Source of the DNA: 2-01-FULL-44-17 sp036517175
GTDB taxonomy: Bacteria; Patescibacteriota; Minisyncoccia; 2-02-FULL-40-12; IGHO2-01-FULL-4-A
Length of the DNA: 47,472 bases
Assembly (NCBI GenBank): GCA_036517175.1
Contig: DATDXQ010000025.1
Span: 1 to 47,472, forward strand
Direction: 5' to 3'
Shown here: positions 32,309-40,256 of the stretch, piece by piece
How the letters are laid out: the number at the start of each line of letters is the position of its first letter
Position numbering within the stretch: the stretch's first letter is position 1
Notes under the pieces: model-generated
The model's input: only the letters and a program-made list of their open reading frames with translations
What the model was told of the DNA's origin: nothing
The model's database searches: none
Position numbers and translations under genes: made by a program

Positions 32309-33396
32309 TTTATTATTCCCCCACCAATAACTTCCTGTCCTTTGTAGAATACTGCGGATTGGCCCGGTGTTATTGCTTTTGTGGGTTTTTGGAATTTTAT
32401 CACGACATTTTTTTTATCTGATCGACTTAGGGTTGCTGCCTGGGCCTTATTTCTATAACGTGTTACAACATTCACATTGAGTGGGAATTTTGCATTTTTA
32501 TTGATCCAATTGATCTCAGCAGCATGGCTTATTTTCAGGAAAAGATTAGTATCTTTTTCTGAGCCGGCTACATAAAGTATATTATTATCAAGATCTTTAG
32601 ATGTAATAAAATGTGGTTTGTTGGAGCCGCTTATTTTAAATCCGTGTCGTTGTCCGATAGTATAATAGGCCGCTCCTTCATGCGTCCCTATTACTATTTT
32701 CGTTTTTGCCAATCTAACTTCTCCTTTTTTAGGTGCGATATAATTTTTTAGAAAATCGGTGATATCTAATTGTCCAACAAAACATATTCCCTGGCTGTCT
32801 TTTTTGCTGTGGTTTGGCAATCCAAATTTTTTGGCAATTTTTCTTACTTCTGGTTTGGTGTATTCACCAACTGGAAAAAGACAATACTTTAATTGTTCCT
32901 GAGTTAGGGTCCACAGGAAATAACTCTGATCTTTGTTTACATCCCTTGCTCTTAATAATTTAAAAATTTTAGAGCTTTTTGAAGATATCTCGGTTTTACG
33001 AACATAGTGCCCGGTCGCTATATAATCTGCTCCTTCAGAAAGAGCTTTTGTAAGAAATAGTCCGAACTTTATTTCTTTGTTACACATAACGTCAGGATTA
33101 GGTGTTATACCTTTTTTATATGAATTAATCATGTAGTCAGCTACTTTTTTGCCGTATTCTATTGAAAAGTCCCAAGTTTTAAATTTTATATCAAGTTTAG
33201 CAGCAACGCTCATGGCATCGAATCTATCCTCTCTCCAATTGCAGTAACTTATATTCTTATCCGGACTCCAGGGTTTAAAAAAAACTCCGACTACATTAAA
33301 TCCCTGCTTCTTGATAAGCGCTGCTGCAACCGAGCTGTCTACGCCACCAGACATGGCAACGTAGATGGTCTTCTTACTTCTAGTCAGAGGAATCAT
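32305..33396 (-). CDS. mnmA: tRNA-specific 2-thiouridylase MnmA
   Basis: 363 residues. ATP pyrophosphatase motif AMSGGVDSSVAAALI at the N-terminus; catalytic cysteines in NPDVMCNKEIKFG and in GICFVGQLDI; HYVRK and AKTKIVIGTHEGAAYYTIGQRHG follow, then a C-terminal beta domain. It thiolates U34 of Lys, Glu and Gln tRNAs. A TAGAAT box 7 bases before the ATG suggests a leaderless mRNA. The sulfur donor gene is not in the window. Confidence 0.95.
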   Translation of the reverse strand: MIPLTRSKKTIYVAMSGGVDSSVAAALIKKQGFNVVGVFFKPWSPDKNISYCNWREDRFDAMSVAAKLDIKFKTWDFSIEYGKKVADYMINSYKKGITPNPDVMCNKEIKFGLFLTKALSEGADYIATGHYVRKTEISSKSSKIFKLLRARDVNKDQSYFLWTLTQEQLKYCLFPVGEYTKPEVRKIAKKFGLPNHSKKDSQGICFVGQLDITDFLKNYIAPKKGEVRLAKTKIVIGTHEGAAYYTIGQRHGFKISGSNKPHFITSKDLDNNILYVAGSEKDTNLFLKISHAAEINWINKNAKFPLNVNVVTRYRNKAQAATLSRSDKKNVVIKFQKPTKAITPGQSAVFYKGQEVIGGGIIN

Positions 33397-33476
33397 TATT
33401 AATATTCTACAATTATTTTTTATTTTTGTCCATTTAAAAAACCAGGTATAATCCTGATTTAAACTTCGTTAACGTG

Positions 33477-33641
33477 TTAGTCTCTTTTCCCGTGGCACTG
33501 TATTTCGTGCAATGCTTTGAGGTTTATGATGATACGATTTCCGCACAATCTGCAGGTTGAACAGCACGCAACGACGTGTTTTTTGGGAACTCTTTCGGAA
33601 TGGCATGAACATGTGCATTTGTGTGTGCATTTGACGGGCAT
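33477..33641 (-). CDS. 54-aa cysteine-rich mini-protein
   Basis: ATG at 33641, TAA at 33477, with GGAGC about 10 bases upstream. Nine cysteines in 54 residues, arranged KCTHKCTCSCH then CCSTCRLCG and a late Cys-His (CHGKRD). The two clusters could form one or two zinc sites. The rest is basic (VPKKHVV). No family recognised; a rubredoxin-like or zinc-ribbon metal knuckle is the nearest guess. Good ribosome site and clustering of Cys codons favour a real gene. Confidence 0.6.
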   Translation of the reverse strand: MPVKCTHKCTCSCHSERVPKKHVVACCSTCRLCGNRIIINLKALHEIQCHGKRD

Positions 33642-33696
33642 TGTTAAATAGCTCCTTTTTATTAAACCTCGCTTATACTATTGTATATTGAAATTA

Positions 33697-33725
33697 TTGT
33701 AAACTCATTGGCAGTGTGTTATAAT
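33697..33725 (+). promoter_or_regulatory. Sigma70-type promoter with structured leader
   Basis: TTGTAA, 17 bases, TATAAT (33720-33725). The leader of about 105 bases before the DUF1059 ORF holds a hairpin AATCGC/GCGATT (33754-33769) followed by a T-rich stretch, which might act as an attenuator. Confidence 0.65.
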
Positions 33726-33837
33726 CAAAAAGGTCGAAAGAGATTCTTTAGACAATCGCTTACGCGATTTGTTTTGTTAAAAAGTTGGAATGGCTACGTA
33801 ATTATTTTGTACGTTGCTTTTGCTGCTTATTTATAAA

Positions 33838-34041
33838 TTGAAAACATTAAAATGTGTTGATATTGATCCAAGTGTATCTTGCGACTTCGTGGCTTCTGGT
33901 GCCGATAATGCTCAAGTTATGAGCGATATGATGGCTCATGCCAAGGAAGCACATGCCGACAAGGTTGCTGGCATGTCAGATGACCAAGTGAACGAAATGA
34001 TGATGCCGCATATCAAGGAAGAAGTTGAAGCTGCTATGTAG
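33838..34041 (+). CDS. DUF1059-like small protein
   Basis: 67 residues from TTG at 33838, reading KTLKCVDIDPSVSCDFVASG, then MMAHAKEAHADKVAGMSDDQVNEMM. The two cysteines plus the HAKEAH helix match the DUF1059 small-protein pattern. A TTG at 33814 would add eight hydrophobic residues not seen in the family. No strong ribosome site. Soluble, acidic; function unknown. It has its own promoter and terminator. Confidence 0.75.
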   Translation: MKTLKCVDIDPSVSCDFVASGADNAQVMSDMMAHAKEAHADKVAGMSDDQVNEMMMPHIKEEVEAAM

Positions 34042-34046
34042 TTTCG

Positions 34047-34085
34047 AATCAAAAACCCCTGAGCTTGTCGAGGGGGTTTTTGATT
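34047..34085. terminator. Terminator after DUF1059-like gene
   Basis: Arms AATCAAAAACCCC and GGGGGTTTTTGATT pair around a short loop; A/T runs on both sides allow termination in both directions. Confidence 0.88.
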
Positions 34086-34107
34086 GGCCGGGTTTATATA
34101 AAACAAG

Positions 34108-34127
34108 AGCCCGAGTTTGCTCGGGCT
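34108..34127 (-). terminator. Terminator of 53-aa basic protein gene
   Basis: Minus-strand stem AGCCCGA/TCGGGCT followed by CTTGTTTTAT, 3 bases after the stop codon at 34130. Confidence 0.75.
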
Positions 34128-34129
34128 GG

Positions 34130-34291
34130 TTATGAAAGTAGCTCTTTGGTCTCGCGACGTAGCGCGACCTTATCTTTCCTTCTGTCATATCCAGTTTTTG
34201 GAATATGTACCCCGCCGGTTTTTTGGGGAAGCGGGATTCTCCACTTGGGAAAATCCTCCCGCTTGATAATAATCGTGTTCGGTTTTTTCAT
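34130..34291 (-). CDS. 53-aa basic protein
   Basis: ATG at 34291 with GGGAGAGG upstream, TAA at 34130. Sequence includes MKKPNTIIIKREDFPKWRIP and a Lys/Arg-rich C-terminal helix DRRKDKVALRRETKELLS. No membrane segment and no Cys. It looks like a small nucleic-acid-binding protein but no family is recognised. It lies directly downstream of the 1-kb structured RNA unit on the same strand and could be its last cistron. Confidence 0.55.
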   Translation of the reverse strand: MKKPNTIIIKREDFPKWRIPLPQKTGGVHIPKTGYDRRKDKVALRRETKELLS

Positions 34292-34345
34292 GGTTCCTCT
34301 CCCTTCCGAAATTTAAAATAATTAACTTTTAAACTTTGGAAGAAA

Positions 34346-35327
34346 CCCCACGTTGCTGCGTGGGGTATAACCAATGACTGTACCTGGGAGGAGGAATACC
34401 AGATCCTTTCCTCGAGACGGCCGCTAAGCCGTACGCCCGAGTAATATCGCCTTGCCCCTTGGGCAAGGAGCCTCTACCCGCAATGATGCCAGTACCCGGT
34501 TTTCCACACCGAATACCGATACAGAACCAACGACCACGGGTTCAGCTTGCCGCTCCCCAGGGAGCCGGTGTCTTCGTCCGTTCGCTGCCGTTCTTCATCA
34601 GTCGGTATGTGGACCAGGCACAGTCAAGATTTGCTGCTTGCTTCTAGAGAGGTGGGCCGGACCGTTCCGACACAACATAGGATACCACCTTCACGCTGCA
34701 GTGATCAGCTGCTGTCACGTTTATCCCCCATACCCGAGGGTCTCTCCAACTTGTCCTTTTCAAGATTTATCGCCATCCAGCGCGTCTCGGTCAGGAGCCA
34801 CACTGACCAAAGCTGGTCTTGACGTTGGTGTGGTCAGAAGCAAGCAGAACTTTTGTACTAAAGGTACATCTGAAGTTGCAATACTTGTACTAAATCTATC
34901 CAAGCGTTGTATCCTCAGATGTCCCTTCAGGGACATCTTCACCTCACAGCCCACGTTGGTGAAACATGTGCTAAGGGCTATCCTTAAGATTTGTAAAGCT
35001 TTGCCAAATTATACTTGGCATTGCGGGTTTTTCGCCGACCCGCGGATCCGTCTAGTTCGAATCCCGATCCTTGTTTCCAAAAAGCCGTTAATTATCCAGA
35101 ACATTAGAGATCTTTTTAGAATCTCTTATAAAAATGTGTGGTGTTTGTGACAAAACAGGTTTTTAAGCCAGTAGTGCCGTTTTGCTCTGGTCTAACTTAC
35201 TTTCCAGATGCCATTCCGGATGGCTGTTTCGCTTTTGGGCAAAACTTTTTAACAAAGAATAGTGCACTAGTTGGTTACCTTTGGGGTGGAATGTTTGTAA
35301 CCAAGACATGTCATAACTTAAGCTTAC
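34346..35327 (-). ncRNA. Candidate long structured noncoding RNA
   Basis: From the promoter at 35334-35362 to a terminator-like hairpin CCCCACG/CGTGGGG (34346-34365) there is about 980 bases with no convincing protein. Much of it (34370-34980) is clearly more GC-rich than nearby sequence. Strong local hairpins on the minus strand include GCGGGT/ACCCGC (near 35035), TGCCAA/TTGGCA, AGATGTCCC-TGAA-GGGACATCT (34912-34933), GGTCAG/CTGACC, GCTCCC/GGGAGC and CCTTGCCC/GGGCAAGG. I could not match it to rRNA, tmRNA, RNase P or SRP RNA. Exact ends unknown. Confidence 0.55.
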
Positions 35328-35333
35328 ATTACA

Positions 35334-35362
35334 AGTATAGCAGAGTCATTATAGTTTGTCAA
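35334..35362 (-). promoter_or_regulatory. Near-consensus promoter of the long RNA
   Basis: Minus strand TTGACA (35357-35362), exactly 17 bases, TATACT (35334-35339). One mismatch to consensus. No start codon with a good ORF follows, which supports a noncoding transcript starting near 35327. Confidence 0.85.
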
Positions 35363-35489
35363 GAGGCACTGACAGAATATCGCCTTAATGTCAAAAGAGC
35401 TTTATTTTTAAGTCTTTTTTGTGTATTTATCGTAAATAAGTTACCTGACAATAAATTTAAACAAGTTAAGTTGAGGTAGATTTTTTATA

Positions 35490-35793
35490 AAATAAATGGG
35501 GTACCGTGATGACGGGCTTGCCATTTAGGCTTTTGCCGCCACCAGGGTACCCCTGGTCTAAAAAGACTTTCTTTGCCCCTAGTATCAAACTGGGGCTGAA
35601 CAAAGGAATCGTTGATTTAGCGCTCTATCCTCTATGCTATAACTAATTTTGACTTGCGCCTTACCACTGTCCCATCTATCCTTCCTACTCTTGGTCCCGC
35701 GGAGTGGGTCTGTGGCCCGGCCGTACACTCTTCGTCGTCTGACAAGTGTACGGCCGGAGCCTACCATCCTCCACCCATGGCAACCTCCAATCT
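35490..35793 (-). ncRNA. Candidate structured noncoding RNA, about 300 nt
   Basis: It starts about 7 bases after TATACT. Near the 5' end a 15-16-bp hairpin (GGCTCCGGCCGTACAC pairing with its complement around a 17-base loop) is enclosed by TGGGT/ACCCA. The 3' end is a stem-loop with arms GGGGTACC/GGTACCCC, followed by ATTTATTTTAT as a likely terminator. No ORF with a start fits. Not recognisable to me as tmRNA, RNase P, SRP or 6S RNA. Confidence 0.6.
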
Positions 35794-35799
35794 GAAAAG

Positions 35800-35828
35800 A
35801 GTATAGCATATAGCCATACTAGTGTCAA
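35800..35828 (-). promoter_or_regulatory. Near-consensus promoter of the 300-nt RNA
   Basis: Minus strand TTGACA (35823-35828), 17 bases, TATACT (35800-35805). Same hexamers and spacing as the promoter at 35334-35362. Confidence 0.85.
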
Positions 35829-35859
35829 GTGATTAGCCACGGAGAGTACCCCATTTATT

Positions 35860-36603
35860 TTAGTTAGAATTCCATATAAGGTAAAATATGGCTTTCATGG
35901 TTGCGGCAATATCCTTGTCTTCTATAACCACACCTACCGGCTTGGCTTTATAGGTTGCGATCGCAACCTTATTATCAAAAATAGAAATATCAGCAGTTAT
36001 GGGAAAAGTATCTGAAGAGATATGTTTTGTGGATCTTAGTTTTGATGGATCATTCGCGCTTTGAATCGGACCGTCTTTACGTGTGTAGAGAACCATAGTT
36101 TCAATACCTGCGGCGACCCTTCTCTTGGTGTAATCCGTCTCATGTTTTGGGAAGATTTCGAGAAGTTTGTCTAGATTAGTAAATGCTTCTATTTTCTTAT
36201 CGCCGGCGGTTAAGAAGTCTTCTTGCATTGCTTTTGCCCCTGCAAGACCTTCGAAGAATCTAACTTTTGGCCTATCCCCCGCTCCGGCAAAAATATCATT
36301 TAGCTGTGGCAGAATCCTGTTCATTTCCGTTTTTTTGAGATCCAAATCCTTTTCAATCATACTGAGCATATTGAGTAATCGGTTTGGAGATTCTGCAGAG
36401 TAAAACGTCTTTTTGCCTCTTTGAAATTCGCTCATTAATCCTTTTGACTTGAGAGATTCAATTTGGAGGTAAGCCGTAGGTCGATTTATGTCAGCTTTTT
36501 TAGCAATATTCTGAGCAGTTTCTGGGCCGGAATCTAAAACAGCCATGTAGACCTTGGATTCTTTTTCTGAGAGACCCAAATTTTGAAGTTCTTTTTCTAG
36601 CAT
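35860..36603 (-). CDS. TrmB-like transcriptional regulator
   Basis: 247 residues. N-terminal winged helix: LGLSEKESKVYMAVLDSGPETAQNIAKKADINRPTAYLQIESLKSKGL (residues 9-57) is the TrmB pattern. A coiled linker follows, then a C-terminal sensor region with VRFFEGLAGAKAMQEDFL. TrmB proteins in archaea respond to sugars; CPR members are uncharacterised. TATAAT lies 6 bases before the ATG, so the mRNA is probably leaderless. The stop codon overlaps the inverted repeat of the adjoining RNA element. Confidence 0.88.
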   Translation of the reverse strand: MLEKELQNLGLSEKESKVYMAVLDSGPETAQNIAKKADINRPTAYLQIESLKSKGLMSEFQRGKKTFYSAESPNRLLNMLSMIEKDLDLKKTEMNRILPQLNDIFAGAGDRPKVRFFEGLAGAKAMQEDFLTAGDKKIEAFTNLDKLLEIFPKHETDYTKRRVAAGIETMVLYTRKDGPIQSANDPSKLRSTKHISSDTFPITADISIFDNKVAIATYKAKPVGVVIEDKDIAATMKAIFYLIWNSN

Positions 36604-36626
36604 GTTCTAATTATAACACGAGATAG

Positions 36627-37949
36627 CTAAATGTGTACAAACAGATCAAGGTTTTTTATCGCCTGAAATTTTCTAATATAGTCAAGAGTCTCTTGCCTGA
36701 ATATGCGGCTTGCGCTGGATGTATTTAATTGGCTACTGAACCAAGCCAGACCTAATTTGTTTACCGAGTTGACTACCCTGCCTGGCCCGCCATTATATGC
36801 TGCTGCGAGCATTTCTTCAGTAATACCCAATGAATTAGTTATGTCCTTCCTCGTTATTTTTGATAGGATATCTTTTTTATGGCTGTCAAAAAATAAAACC
36901 ATTGCTTGGATTGCGTTAACGTGATTGGCCATTCCTAAGTTGTAGTCTTTTATTAACTTTGCCTCCGGATATCTAGATACCATATTGTCGTATGTTGGTT
37001 CAATGAATTGGGCCAAGCCAGAAGCTCCTGCCGGTGAACCAGTGTATCTATAGGCTAACTCCTGATTAGCTCCTATTATGGCAAGTACTCTTTCGCCGAG
37101 AAACTGGCCATCATCAACGGAGTTTCTAAAACCATCCGGATCGATGTGTTCGACAACCATTATATTTCTCAATATATCCTTACTTATAACGTCAGTTATC
37201 AATAAATTTGATTCCACTTTTGATTTAACCTCTTTTTTTGTTAGTTCTGAAAACGCTTTATCAATATTTTCTTCCAGGTATGCCCTTCCTGCGTTTATTA
37301 TCTCTTTTTTGTGAATGGCTGAAGAGTAGGGAGTATATATGATATCAGTATAGGGCGCGCTGGATTTTTCCGACAGCCCCGTTAGGTATTTGCTGGGGAA
37401 TAAGTATTTATTTGCAATAACAATTAAATCGGGCATGTCTGTTATGGAATAGTCTGTATTGAAGCTGTTCCACCAGTTTATTTTGAGAGAGCTTCCGACG
37501 TCTACAATGTCATCATGAAAAATTGATTCTTCGGGTGGAGATACTGTTTGAATATTTATAATGCCTGTTTTTTTATAGTCCCGAGTATCCTGCTCACTAA
37601 CCCAAAGCCTTGTTTCAAAGATTTCTCCTGTTTTTATGTTTAAAATAGCTAATGCAATTTGTTTGCTTGTTAACTCCCCCGCCCTAGTTCTATATAAAAG
37701 TGGCACAGAGTCTCTTAATAAATTTTGGCCCTCTCTTATTTTGTCTGATAGAGAATATTTTGGCATATTTTTTATTAATGAAAAATCGGCAGAATTTATT
37801 ACCGCTAGTTCTTTGGTGTATGAAAAATCAGATCTTAAAAAAAGACCCACAATTATAAAACACATAACCAACAAAGAGATACTCCTGAATCTCAAAAAAG
37901 ATAAAATTTTGTTTTCTCTGGGCCTAAGTAGGTTTATTTCTTTTTTCAT
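36627..37949 (-). CDS. Membrane-anchored lytic transglycosylase, SLT family
   Basis: 440 residues with one N-terminal membrane segment (about 23-42) and a long external part. The C-terminal SLT domain (about 270-425) has VVEHIDPDGF with the probable catalytic glutamate, GASGLAQFIEPTYDNM and AAYNGGPGRVVNSV, the family signatures. It would cleave peptidoglycan glycan strands. It follows the coiled-coil transglycosylase gene by 10 bases, so the two are probably co-transcribed. Confidence 0.85.
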   Translation of the reverse strand: MKKEINLLRPRENKILSFLRFRSISLLVMCFIIVGLFLRSDFSYTKELAVINSADFSLIKNMPKYSLSDKIREGQNLLRDSVPLLYRTRAGELTSKQIALAILNIKTGEIFETRLWVSEQDTRDYKKTGIINIQTVSPPEESIFHDDIVDVGSSLKINWWNSFNTDYSITDMPDLIVIANKYLFPSKYLTGLSEKSSAPYTDIIYTPYSSAIHKKEIINAGRAYLEENIDKAFSELTKKEVKSKVESNLLITDVISKDILRNIMVVEHIDPDGFRNSVDDGQFLGERVLAIIGANQELAYRYTGSPAGASGLAQFIEPTYDNMVSRYPEAKLIKDYNLGMANHVNAIQAMVLFFDSHKKDILSKITRKDITNSLGITEEMLAAAYNGGPGRVVNSVNKLGLAWFSSQLNTSSASRIFRQETLDYIRKFQAIKNLDLFVHI

Positions 37950-37959
37950 ATTCTACAAG

Positions 37960-39270
37960 CTATAAGTTTTGCTCTATGATCGCAGCCTTGTTTTGTACAG
38001 AATTAGCGTAAATATTGCAGGCTCGGTTTGTGCTGGTTGCACTTCCGCAATAATATCTTTTGGAGGCAGCTATTTCGCCTGCTTTTGTTTGGCTACCAGC
38101 TCCATCTTTTGAAAGCTTGGCCGCAGCTGCAGTGAAGGCATCTTCGATGTTCCAGGGGTCTGCCGGATTATGTCCTGTTTTTCTTGAAACCTCTTCCCTA
38201 TAACCCATCCAAGTAGATGGTATGAATTGAGCAGGCCCCATGGCTCCACCCCAACCTGAGCCGCAAGAAATTGGCGTCTGGAATGGGTCTCTCCCTAGTT
38301 CTGCGGTGATAGTAAGAAATAAGTGCAGGTCTCTGGTTGGGTGTATCCCCTTGGTGTAGATTTGCCCATTTGAAGCACGGCGAGTGGCCCCGCTAGTTCC
38401 ATCGACGATGTAGCATTTACCAACGTTGCTTCCCAAGGCGCTTTCCTGTTCAAGCTCAGCCAGTAAAAATGCCGGCCGTATACCATATGCAATTGCTGCT
38501 AATTGGCCGTACTTGATAGCGTCTTCTACGCTTACACCGTTTTGCTGCAAGTATGTTACCTGTTCACGAATGCGTTCAATATCTTGTTTGGATTGTTTTA
38601 GTAATTGTTGGAATTTTGACTCTTCACCCTTTGTTTCTTTTAGTATTTTATCTTTTTGTCCTTTTGTTCGATCCAAACTTTGTTTTTCAGATTGTTCTAG
38701 GTTTTTTAATTTTTCAAGTTCATTTTTTTTATCAAGTAAAACCTCCTCCTTTTGTTCAAGATCTCTTTTTAGTTCATTAACGCTTACAATTGTAGTTCTA
38801 AGTTTATCTTGAGTATCTTGAAGATCTTGAAGGTTATCAAAAAAATCAGATATCGTTTCATTTTTGAAAAGTATTTCAGTTAGATTTTCCTGATCAGCTT
38901 GATGTGTGAGGCGTATATATTTAGCCAAAGCCTCTTTCTGAAGATCTATTTGAGATTGAGCCAAAATTATCTGGTCCTGGGTTTGGCCGACCTCAAAGTT
39001 AGTTTGATCAATTGAAATCGCCAGACTTTTTATTTCAAGTTGTACTTTGTTTATCTGGGCGTTAAGACTCCAGATCTCGCCCGAAAGTGTTTTGGCTTTT
39101 TGACTATTTTCATCTATCTCCTGCTGATATATATCTATTTGTTGTTGGAGTTGTTCTATCTGTTGATTTCTAGCATTTATCTCTTCTTGTATATCAGCCC
39201 GTACATTAAAAGAAGGCCAGACAAAGACAAAAAAAGCTAACAAAAAAACTGGCGCAATAAATTTATTCAT
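37960..39270 (-). CDS. Coiled-coil secreted lytic transglycosylase, MltB-like
   Basis: 436 residues. Signal peptide (1-25, cleavage near VRA-DIQ), long coiled coil (about 28-245, many Gln/Glu/Lys heptads such as ARNQQIEQLQQQIDIYQ), then a C-terminal domain with ELEQESALGSNVG, GWGGAMGPAQFIPSTW and DAFTAAAAKLSKDGA, an SLT_2/MltB-like fold. Coiled coil plus wall hydrolase recalls division-type hydrolases regulated by the coil. TATAAT lies 7 bases before the ATG. Confidence 0.88.
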   Translation of the reverse strand: MNKFIAPVFLLAFFVFVWPSFNVRADIQEEINARNQQIEQLQQQIDIYQQEIDENSQKAKTLSGEIWSLNAQINKVQLEIKSLAISIDQTNFEVGQTQDQIILAQSQIDLQKEALAKYIRLTHQADQENLTEILFKNETISDFFDNLQDLQDTQDKLRTTIVSVNELKRDLEQKEEVLLDKKNELEKLKNLEQSEKQSLDRTKGQKDKILKETKGEESKFQQLLKQSKQDIERIREQVTYLQQNGVSVEDAIKYGQLAAIAYGIRPAFLLAELEQESALGSNVGKCYIVDGTSGATRRASNGQIYTKGIHPTRDLHLFLTITAELGRDPFQTPISCGSGWGGAMGPAQFIPSTWMGYREEVSRKTGHNPADPWNIEDAFTAAAAKLSKDGAGSQTKAGEIAASKRYYCGSATSTNRACNIYANSVQNKAAIIEQNL

Positions 39271-39303
39271 TACATCAATTATAACAAACTTAAGTCAAAT
39301 TTT

Positions 39304-40155
39304 TTAGGGCTGTAAAATTGGCTCCACCCTATCGTTTATAGAAATTACAACTTCTTTTACTGTTGGGAATTGTTTGGCAGTGGTTTCTATTTGTTGTCTT
39401 ATGGATGTCACAAGGCATGAGCCAGCAACGCCTTCGTCAAGTTTGCTGTCAAAATCAAGATAAGCGATATTATTTTCTATTTTGGCTGAATTTAGCTTAA
39501 CACCAGAATTTATTGAAGTGTAAAAACCTGCTTCTAATTCTTCGTGTGCCGGTCCTTTCAGTAATTCTTCTATTGATGTTTTGAGTGGAGTTTGGGTTTT
39601 ATTCGATGTCCTTGCTACGGAGTAAGTTTTTTGACAGGTTATTTCCGGGTCAAGATTATTGTTTAGATAATAAGAAAAAAATGAGGTTGAGTTTTGTTGT
39701 AAGTCTAATTCCCAAGTTGTCTTGTGAATATCCTCGCCATCTTTAGCTGAGATTTCCATAACAGCAAGAATTATTTTGTCCGGCACAGTAGACAGTATTT
39801 TAGTTAGATCAATTTCTTGATGGAAGTACCCAAATATGCCAGCATCAGGTGCGCTTGTCATAAATGAACCTACGTATAGTTGTTTACTGTTACCATCACT
39901 TACGCGATAATTTATCGTGTTTTCAAAGGCCCTTCCCTTGCCGTAAATGACAAACTTAGTGCCGATGATTTTAGTTTCCTGAGTTGGTAAAAATACTTCA
40001 ATTTCTTTTTGTTTCTGGGCGGTATTTGGGGTCTGCACCTCGAAACCTTTCTGGGGGTCAATTGGATAAAAATACTGATTATAATAATAGAAAAAAACCT
40101 CAGCAATTACTGCAGTAATTCCTAAAATAATGATTATAATAAGGCGCCTACTCAT
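39304..40155 (-). CDS. Gmad2 plus GerMN domain protein
   Basis: 283 residues. Membrane anchor (about 5-24), then a Gmad2 immunoglobulin-like domain (about 55-150; GTKFVIYGKGRAFENTINYR, GIFGYFHQEIDL) and a C-terminal GerMN domain (about 160-280; TSIEELLKGP, IENNIAYLDFDSKL, VKEVVISIND). The pair is known from sporulation-linked proteins but is common in non-sporulating Gram-positive-like bacteria and CPR, probably as an envelope scaffold. It lies upstream of two wall hydrolases on the same strand. Confidence 0.85.
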   Translation of the reverse strand: MSRRLIIIIILGITAVIAEVFFYYYNQYFYPIDPQKGFEVQTPNTAQKQKEIEVFLPTQETKIIGTKFVIYGKGRAFENTINYRVSDGNSKQLYVGSFMTSAPDAGIFGYFHQEIDLTKILSTVPDKIILAVMEISAKDGEDIHKTTWELDLQQNSTSFFSYYLNNNLDPEITCQKTYSVARTSNKTQTPLKTSIEELLKGPAHEELEAGFYTSINSGVKLNSAKIENNIAYLDFDSKLDEGVAGSCLVTSIRQQIETTAKQFPTVKEVVISINDRVEPILQP

Positions 40156-40256
40156 CTTTCTATAAGTCTAACAATTCGCCCTGACCTAATGTACTTGACA
40201 TTGTTTATCATGTATGTTTAAGTTAGTTATCTTTAACAATAGGGCATGGTACACCA

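Larger units (their letters stand above)
35488..35862. repeat. 17-bp inverted repeats enclosing a small RNA gene
   Basis: TAAAATAAATGGGGTAC at 35488-35504 is perfectly inverted at 35846-35862. The pair encloses a promoter and a structured RNA, giving a 375-bp unit with terminal inverted repeats. The right arm overlaps the stop codon of the TrmB-like gene. No target duplication is apparent. Confidence 0.75.

Noticed and set aside
34390..34420. RNase P RNA because of GAGGAAAGG on the minus strand
   Set aside because: The motif is at the wrong end of the transcript and its P4 partner sequence is absent.
34990..35070. tmRNA: GGGATTCGAAC followed by a GCGGGT..ACCCGCAA element resembles a tmRNA 5' end
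   Set aside because: No matching tRNA-like 3' half (TTCGAxTCC with paired acceptor) lies downstream within a plausible distance, and the candidate tag frames do not end in Ala-Ala. A covariance search should still test it.
34452..35150. A 232-residue plus-strand ORF
   Set aside because: Two other plus frames are also open here, the peptide has a low-complexity Ser/Pro/Cys composition, and a minus-strand promoter, hairpins and terminator point to RNA.
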